The notes under the pieces are model-generated. The model was not told where the DNA came from, did no database searches, and was given only the letters and a program-made list of their open reading frames with translations. A stretch of DNA of 64,000 nucleotides, taken from Telluria beijingensis (GTDB lineage Bacteria > Pseudomonadota > Gammaproteobacteria > Burkholderiales > Burkholderiaceae_D). The DNA lies in assembly GCF_030770395.1 (NCBI RefSeq), contig NZ_CP132480.1, positions 726,821 to 790,820 on the forward strand, read 5' to 3'. Of this stretch, positions 60,244 through 64,000 are shown piece after piece; positions within the stretch are counted from its first letter, which is position 1, and each line of letters opens with the position of its first letter. A program made the position numbers and the translations under genes.

Positions 60244-60441
60244 TGCGCCTCACCTTCGGGTGCTTGCAATCACTGTCCAAAAATTGTGCCATTAGAAAGA
60301 AAATCGTGTCGCCGGAGTGCGCCGCCGCGCGCCTGCTTGCCTGATCCTGCACAGTTGTTGCCTTTTCTTTTTGCGTGTCTCGTGCGCGGGGGGAACCTGG
60401 TCTACATTCTCGGCAATCCCATTCGAGACAAGGAGTTCGCC

Positions 60442-61062
60442 ATGCCGATCGGCCCCGATCCATCCCATCAGCCTGCCCAGGTCGACCGCCGCGAATTCGT
60501 GCTGTCGGTGCTGTCGGTCGCCGCCGCGGGCGGCGTCGCGCCCGCGCAGGCCCAGTCCGCGGGCGCCGCGCCCGAGACGCACGGCGGCGGCGTGCCGCTC
60601 ACCTTCGTCGTCAACGGCCGGCAGCACAGCGTCACGGTCGATCCGCGCACCTCCACGCTCGACCTGTTGCGCGAACACCTGGCGCTCACCGGCGCCAAGA
60701 AGGGCTGCGACCATGGCCAGTGCGGCGCCTGCACTGTCCACGTCGATGGCCGCCGCGTGGTCTCTTGCCTGACGCCGGCGCTGCAGCTCGACGGCCGCCG
60801 GGTCGACACCATCGAGGGCCTGCAAGGACCAGGCGGCAGCCTGCACCCGATGCAGCAGGCCTTCATCGACCACGACGCCCTGCAGTGCGGCTACTGCACG
60901 CCGGGCCAGATCATGGCGGCGATCGCCTGCGTGCGCGAAGGCAATGCCAGTTCCCCGGAACGCATCAAGGAATACATGAGCGGCAACCTGTGCCGCTGCG
61001 GCGCCTACAACGGCATCGTGGCCGCCGTCAAGCAGGCCGCCGGCCAGATGGAAAAGGCCTGA
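60442..61062 (+). CDS. paoA: Aldehyde oxidoreductase [2Fe-2S] subunit, PaoA-type
   Basis: 206 residues from ATG 60442 with an AAGGAG site. The N-terminus carries a Tat signal (DRREFVLSVLSVAAAGG). The plant-ferredoxin-type cluster cysteines are C89, C94, C97 and C109; the second cluster uses C149 and C152 (QCGYCTPGQ) and C184 and C186 (NLCRCGAY). It is the electron-transfer subunit of a periplasmic molybdenum enzyme of the xanthine oxidase family (E. coli PaoABC/YagTSR), which oxidises aromatic aldehydes. It begins a three-gene unit. Confidence 0.93.
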   Translation: MPIGPDPSHQPAQVDRREFVLSVLSVAAAGGVAPAQAQSAGAAPETHGGGVPLTFVVNGRQHSVTVDPRTSTLDLLREHLALTGAKKGCDHGQCGACTVHVDGRRVVSCLTPALQLDGRRVDTIEGLQGPGGSLHPMQQAFIDHDALQCGYCTPGQIMAAIACVREGNASSPERIKEYMSGNLCRCGAYNGIVAAVKQAAGQMEKA

Positions 61063-61064
61063 CC

Positions 61065-62057
61065 ATGCGTGAATTCACCCTGATCCGCGCGCGCTCGGCG
61101 CAAGACGCCGTGCAGGCCATGGCGCGCCACCCCGAAGCGCGCCTGATGGCCGGCGGCACCACGCTGTACGACCTGATGAAACTGGGCGTCGAACGTCCGC
61201 CCGCCATCGTCGACATCAACGGCGTCGACGAGCTGTCTTCCTTCGACACGTCCGGCGCGCGCGAACTGGTGTTCGGCAGCCTGGCGCGCATGAGCGACGT
61301 GGCGGCCGACCCGCGCCTGGTCGCGGACTATCCGGCGCTGTCGGAATCGCTGTGGCGCGCCGCCTCTCAGCAGCTGCGCAATATGGCCAGCCTGGGCGGC
61401 AACGTGCTGCAGCGCACGCGCTGCGCCTATTTCCGCGGCGGCGAGCCGTTCGCCTGCAACAAGCGGGCGCCGGGCAGCGGCTGCGCGGCGCTGGAGGGCA
61501 TCGACCGCGGCCATGCCCTGCTGGGCGCCAGCCCGCACTGCATCGCCACCTATCCGGGCGACTTCGCGGTGGCGCTGGTCGCCTTCGACGCCATGCTCGA
61601 CGTGCTGGGGCCAAGCGGCATGCGCAGCATCCCGGTCGAGGCGCTGCACCGGCTGCCGGGAGACCGGCCCGATCTCGAGACGACCCTGGCGCCGGGCGAG
61701 ATCATTACGCGCATCCGGGTGCCGGCCACAAAGCTCGGGCGCGCCTCGACCTATCACAAGATCCGCGACCGCGAATCGTATGCCTTCGCCCTGAGCTCGG
61801 CCGCCGTGGCATTGACCATGAAGGGTGGCAAAGTGGAACAGGCCCGCATCGCGCTGGGCGGCGTCGCCACGAAACCGTGGCGGGCACGCGTGGCCGAGCA
61901 GGGCCTGGTCGGCCGCGAACTTACCATCGACACCGCGCTGGCGGCCGGCTTCGCCGCTTTCATGGACGCCAGGACCGGCCACCACAACGCCTTCCGCATC
62001 GAACTCGGCGCCCGCACGGTGGCCGATGCGCTGATGATCGCCGCAAAAAGGATGTGA
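61065..62057 (+). CDS. paoB: Aldehyde oxidoreductase FAD subunit, PaoB-type
   Basis: 330 residues starting 2 bases after paoA. FAD-binding motifs are RLMAGGTTLYDLM and QLRNMASLGGNVLQRTRC. The region RCAYFRGGEPFACNKRAPGSGC through SPHC contains four Cys in the insert that carries a [4Fe-4S] cluster in PaoB, a feature not found in ordinary xanthine oxidase FAD subunits. The C-terminal CO_deh_flav domain follows (IALGGVATKPWRA). It passes electrons to FAD and then to the acceptor. Confidence 0.93.
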   Translation: MREFTLIRARSAQDAVQAMARHPEARLMAGGTTLYDLMKLGVERPPAIVDINGVDELSSFDTSGARELVFGSLARMSDVAADPRLVADYPALSESLWRAASQQLRNMASLGGNVLQRTRCAYFRGGEPFACNKRAPGSGCAALEGIDRGHALLGASPHCIATYPGDFAVALVAFDAMLDVLGPSGMRSIPVEALHRLPGDRPDLETTLAPGEIITRIRVPATKLGRASTYHKIRDRESYAFALSSAAVALTMKGGKVEQARIALGGVATKPWRARVAEQGLVGRELTIDTALAAGFAAFMDARTGHHNAFRIELGARTVADALMIAAKRM

Positions 62058-62058
62058 T

Positions 62059-64000
62059 ATGAACGATTCGGCTTTCCCCAAACAGCCGCGCGTCGACGCG
62101 CGCGATAAAGTCCGCGGCGCCGCGCTGTACGCGGCCGACCAGGTGCGGCCCGGCATGCTGCATGCGATGCTGGCCGTGTCCACCATCAACCGTGGCGAAG
62201 TGCTGTCCATCGATACCAGGGCCGCGCGGGCAACTGCCGGCGTGCGGCTGGTGCTGACCCATGCCGACATGGCCGAGTACAAGCCGGCTGGCCACGTGCT
62301 GGCCGGCGGCTTTGCCTTCCAGAGTACGCAGCCGATGCTGTCGTCGAAGATCGCCTACCGCGGCCAGCCGATCGCGCTGGTGGTGGCCGAGACGCTGGAG
62401 GCGGCGATCGAAGCGGCTGCATCGGTCAAGGCGAAGTACGAGGAGCAGCCGTCCCAGCTCACGCTCGACGCGCCGGACAAGGACATCGTGCCGCAGCAAG
62501 GTTCGCCGCTACCGCAGCAGATGTTCGCCGACAAGGTGGCGGGCGATGCCGATGCCGCCCTGGCCGGCGCGGTTCATCGGATCGACGCCGAATACCTGCA
62601 TCCGCCCCAGCACCAGAACCCGATCGAGTTGATCTCGACGGTCGCCGAATGGCGCAAGGGGACGCTCGTGATCCACGAGGGCACGCAGAACAGCGGGGCG
62701 ATCCGCCATGGCCTGGCGCGCCAGCTGGGCCTCGACCCGGCGCGCATCGAGGTGATCTCGCCGCAGTGCGGCGGCGGCTTCGGCCTCAAGAATTCGCTGC
62801 AGATGCAGACCCTGCTGGCGGCGGTCGCGGCGCGCAAGCTGGGCCAGCCGGTCAAGCTGGTGGTGCCGCGCGGCCAGCTGTTCCACGACGCCAGCTTCCG
62901 CCCGGCCAGCCGCCACCGCATCCGGCTCGGCGCCGACGCCGCCGGCAAGATCGTGGCCGCGGTGCACGAGGCCGACCAGCAGACCTCGCGCCACGACCTG
63001 TTCCCGGCCTCGTATGCCGAGATGACGGCGCGCCTGTACGGCATCCCGAACTTCCGCGGCCGCGAGCGGCTGGTGCGCACCGACGTGCAGACGCCGGGTT
63101 ATATGCGGGCGCCGTTCGAGCAGCCGGCGTCCTTCGCCTTCGAGTCGGCAGTGGATGAACTGGCCCGGCAACTGGACATCGATCCGGTGGAACTCAGGCT
63201 GCGCAACGATACGCAGATCGATGCGTTGTCGGGCAAGCCGCTGTCGTCGCGCTTCCTGGCCGAATGCCTGCGCGAAGGCGCACGCCGCTTCGGCTGGAGC
63301 CGGCGCGACGCGCGGCCGGCATCGATGAAGGCTGCGGACGGCGGCGCCATCGGCTGGGGCGTGGCCTGCGGCGCCTACAAGGCCGCGACCAGCCCCGCCA
63401 TCGCGCGCATCGCGGCCACGCGCGACGGCCGCATCCTGTTCACGGTGGCCGGGCACGAGATGGGGCAGGGGATGCGCACCGCGATCGCCAATGTCCTTGT
63501 GCGGCAACTGGGCGTCGAGCCGCAGGCGCTCGCGATCCAGATCGGCGACACGCGCGGCGCGCCGCAGCACCTGACCGCGGGCTCCTGGGGCACGGCCAGC
63601 GTGGTGCCGGCGGCCGAGGAGGCGGCGCAGGCGCTGAAGGACGCGCTGGCGCAGCTGGCGCCCGGTCATGACGCCCGCTTGACACCGGCCGAGGTGCTGG
63701 CGCTGGCGCAGCGCGAGCGCATCGAGGCCGAGGTGCGGCGCAAGGCGCCGGGCCAGCCGGATGCCGTCTACGGCCGCCTGCAGGGCGGCATGCCGGCGCC
63801 CGCGGGGCCGGTGTATCCGGAGTTCGTATCGATGAGCTATGCGGCCCATTTCGTCGAAGTGAATATCGAGCCGGTGACGCGCCGCATCCGCGTGGCGCGC
63901 GTGGTCAGCATGATCGATTGCGGGCGCGTGGTCAGCCCGGTGACGGCCGACAGCCAGGTGCGCGGCGGCGTGGTGTGGGGCATCGGCGCCGCCCTGCGCG
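62059..64000 (+). CDS. paoC: Aldehyde oxidoreductase molybdenum subunit, PaoC-type (cut by window end)
   Basis: Begins at ATG 62059, 1 base after paoB, and stays open to the window edge (647 codons of the ~730 expected). It shows the xanthine-oxidase large-subunit features: RDKVRGAALYAADQ at the start, HQNPIEL, the Mo-cofactor segment SPQCGGGFGLKN, PGYMRAPFEQPASFAFESAVDELA, GHEMGQGMRTAIANVL, and VSMIDCGRVVSPVTADSQVRGG near the edge. The Arg in YMRAPFEQ corresponds to the family's active-site arginine. The catalytic Glu near the C-terminus lies outside the window. A PaoD-type cofactor chaperone gene may follow. Confidence 0.93.
   Translation, partial: MNDSAFPKQPRVDARDKVRGAALYAADQVRPGMLHAMLAVSTINRGEVLSIDTRAARATAGVRLVLTHADMAEYKPAGHVLAGGFAFQSTQPMLSSKIAYRGQPIALVVAETLEAAIEAAASVKAKYEEQPSQLTLDAPDKDIVPQQGSPLPQQMFADKVAGDADAALAGAVHRIDAEYLHPPQHQNPIELISTVAEWRKGTLVIHEGTQNSGAIRHGLARQLGLDPARIEVISPQCGGGFGLKNSLQMQTLLAAVAARKLGQPVKLVVPRGQLFHDASFRPASRHRIRLGADAAGKIVAAVHEADQQTSRHDLFPASYAEMTARLYGIPNFRGRERLVRTDVQTPGYMRAPFEQPASFAFESAVDELARQLDIDPVELRLRNDTQIDALSGKPLSSRFLAECLREGARRFGWSRRDARPASMKAADGGAIGWGVACGAYKAATSPAIARIAATRDGRILFTVAGHEMGQGMRTAIANVLVRQLGVEPQALAIQIGDTRGAPQHLTAGSWGTASVVPAAEEAAQALKDALAQLAPGHDARLTPAEVLALAQRERIEAEVRRKAPGQPDAVYGRLQGGMPAPAGPVYPEFVSMSYAAHFVEVNIEPVTRRIRVARVVSMIDCGRVVSPVTADSQVRGGVVWGIGAALR

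Overview
This window is GC-rich, densely coded, with many ATGA/TGATG stop-start overlaps. PhaM, MnmC, a DctB-like kinase, SoxR, two large TonB-dependent receptors and MukB-like condensin genes together suggest a betaproteobacterium of the Burkholderiales. A Massilia/Duganella/Telluria-type member of the Oxalobacteraceae is my best guess, from gene content only. I saw no rRNA or tRNA gene, CRISPR array, prophage or transposase. Both edge genes are cut by the window.

Layout. 1-5 kb: the end of a phosphoesterase, a REP-like repeat pair, a DUF4142 protein, and an OsmC-PaiB pair divergent from a MocR-type regulator. 4.4-10.3 kb: a two-component system with a DctB-like sensor, divergent from a soxR-DUF2384-tag-mnmC run. 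A SoxR box between them forms a good 19-bp-spacer promoter that points at the kinase. 10.4-12.9 kb: a soluble histidine kinase coupled to a CheY-TPR regulator.

12.9-21.9 kb is a uronate-polysaccharide locus: GH88 hydrolase, TonB receptor, uronate dehydrogenase, LacI regulator, an unassigned two-domain enzyme and a PL5-type lyase. The same AAACGTTTAA-type operator lies just downstream of the -10 box of three of its promoters, and related sites lie before GH88. 21.9-23.2 kb is an EAL-CZB phosphodiesterase. 23.3-35 kb is a second glycan locus: a five-gene minus-strand operon (TonB receptor, BNR_4 propeller lipoprotein, GH105, GH35, DUF2264) facing a LacI regulator and a sugar transporter. Two TGGTnnCGTnACCA operators lie between the two units. 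The enzyme set fits Rha-GlcA-Gal chains such as arabinogalactan-protein side chains. This target is an inference.

35-49 kb: a very large membrane patatin next to PhaM; TetR with a divergent SDR gene; a four-gene coupled efflux operon (NmrA-like reductase, outer membrane factor, MFS pump, membrane fusion protein) opposite a wHTH-TPR regulator; and tandem DUF3108 genes, one with a TonB-like N-terminus. 49-54 kb: an MksF-MksE-MksB condensin operon without the MksG nuclease, closed by a strong terminator. 54-64 kb: a LytS/LytTR pair, a SUMF1-fold protein lacking the catalytic cysteines, a DUF1453-like membrane protein, a 59-residue Pro/His-rich ORF, a YjjG-type nucleotidase, a diguanylate cyclase, and a PaoABC-type molybdenum aldehyde dehydrogenase cut by the window end.

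The most promising material is the pair of glycan loci with readable regulons (including the unassigned enzyme at 19014-20858), the reversed SoxR promoter, and the nuclease-less Mks operon.
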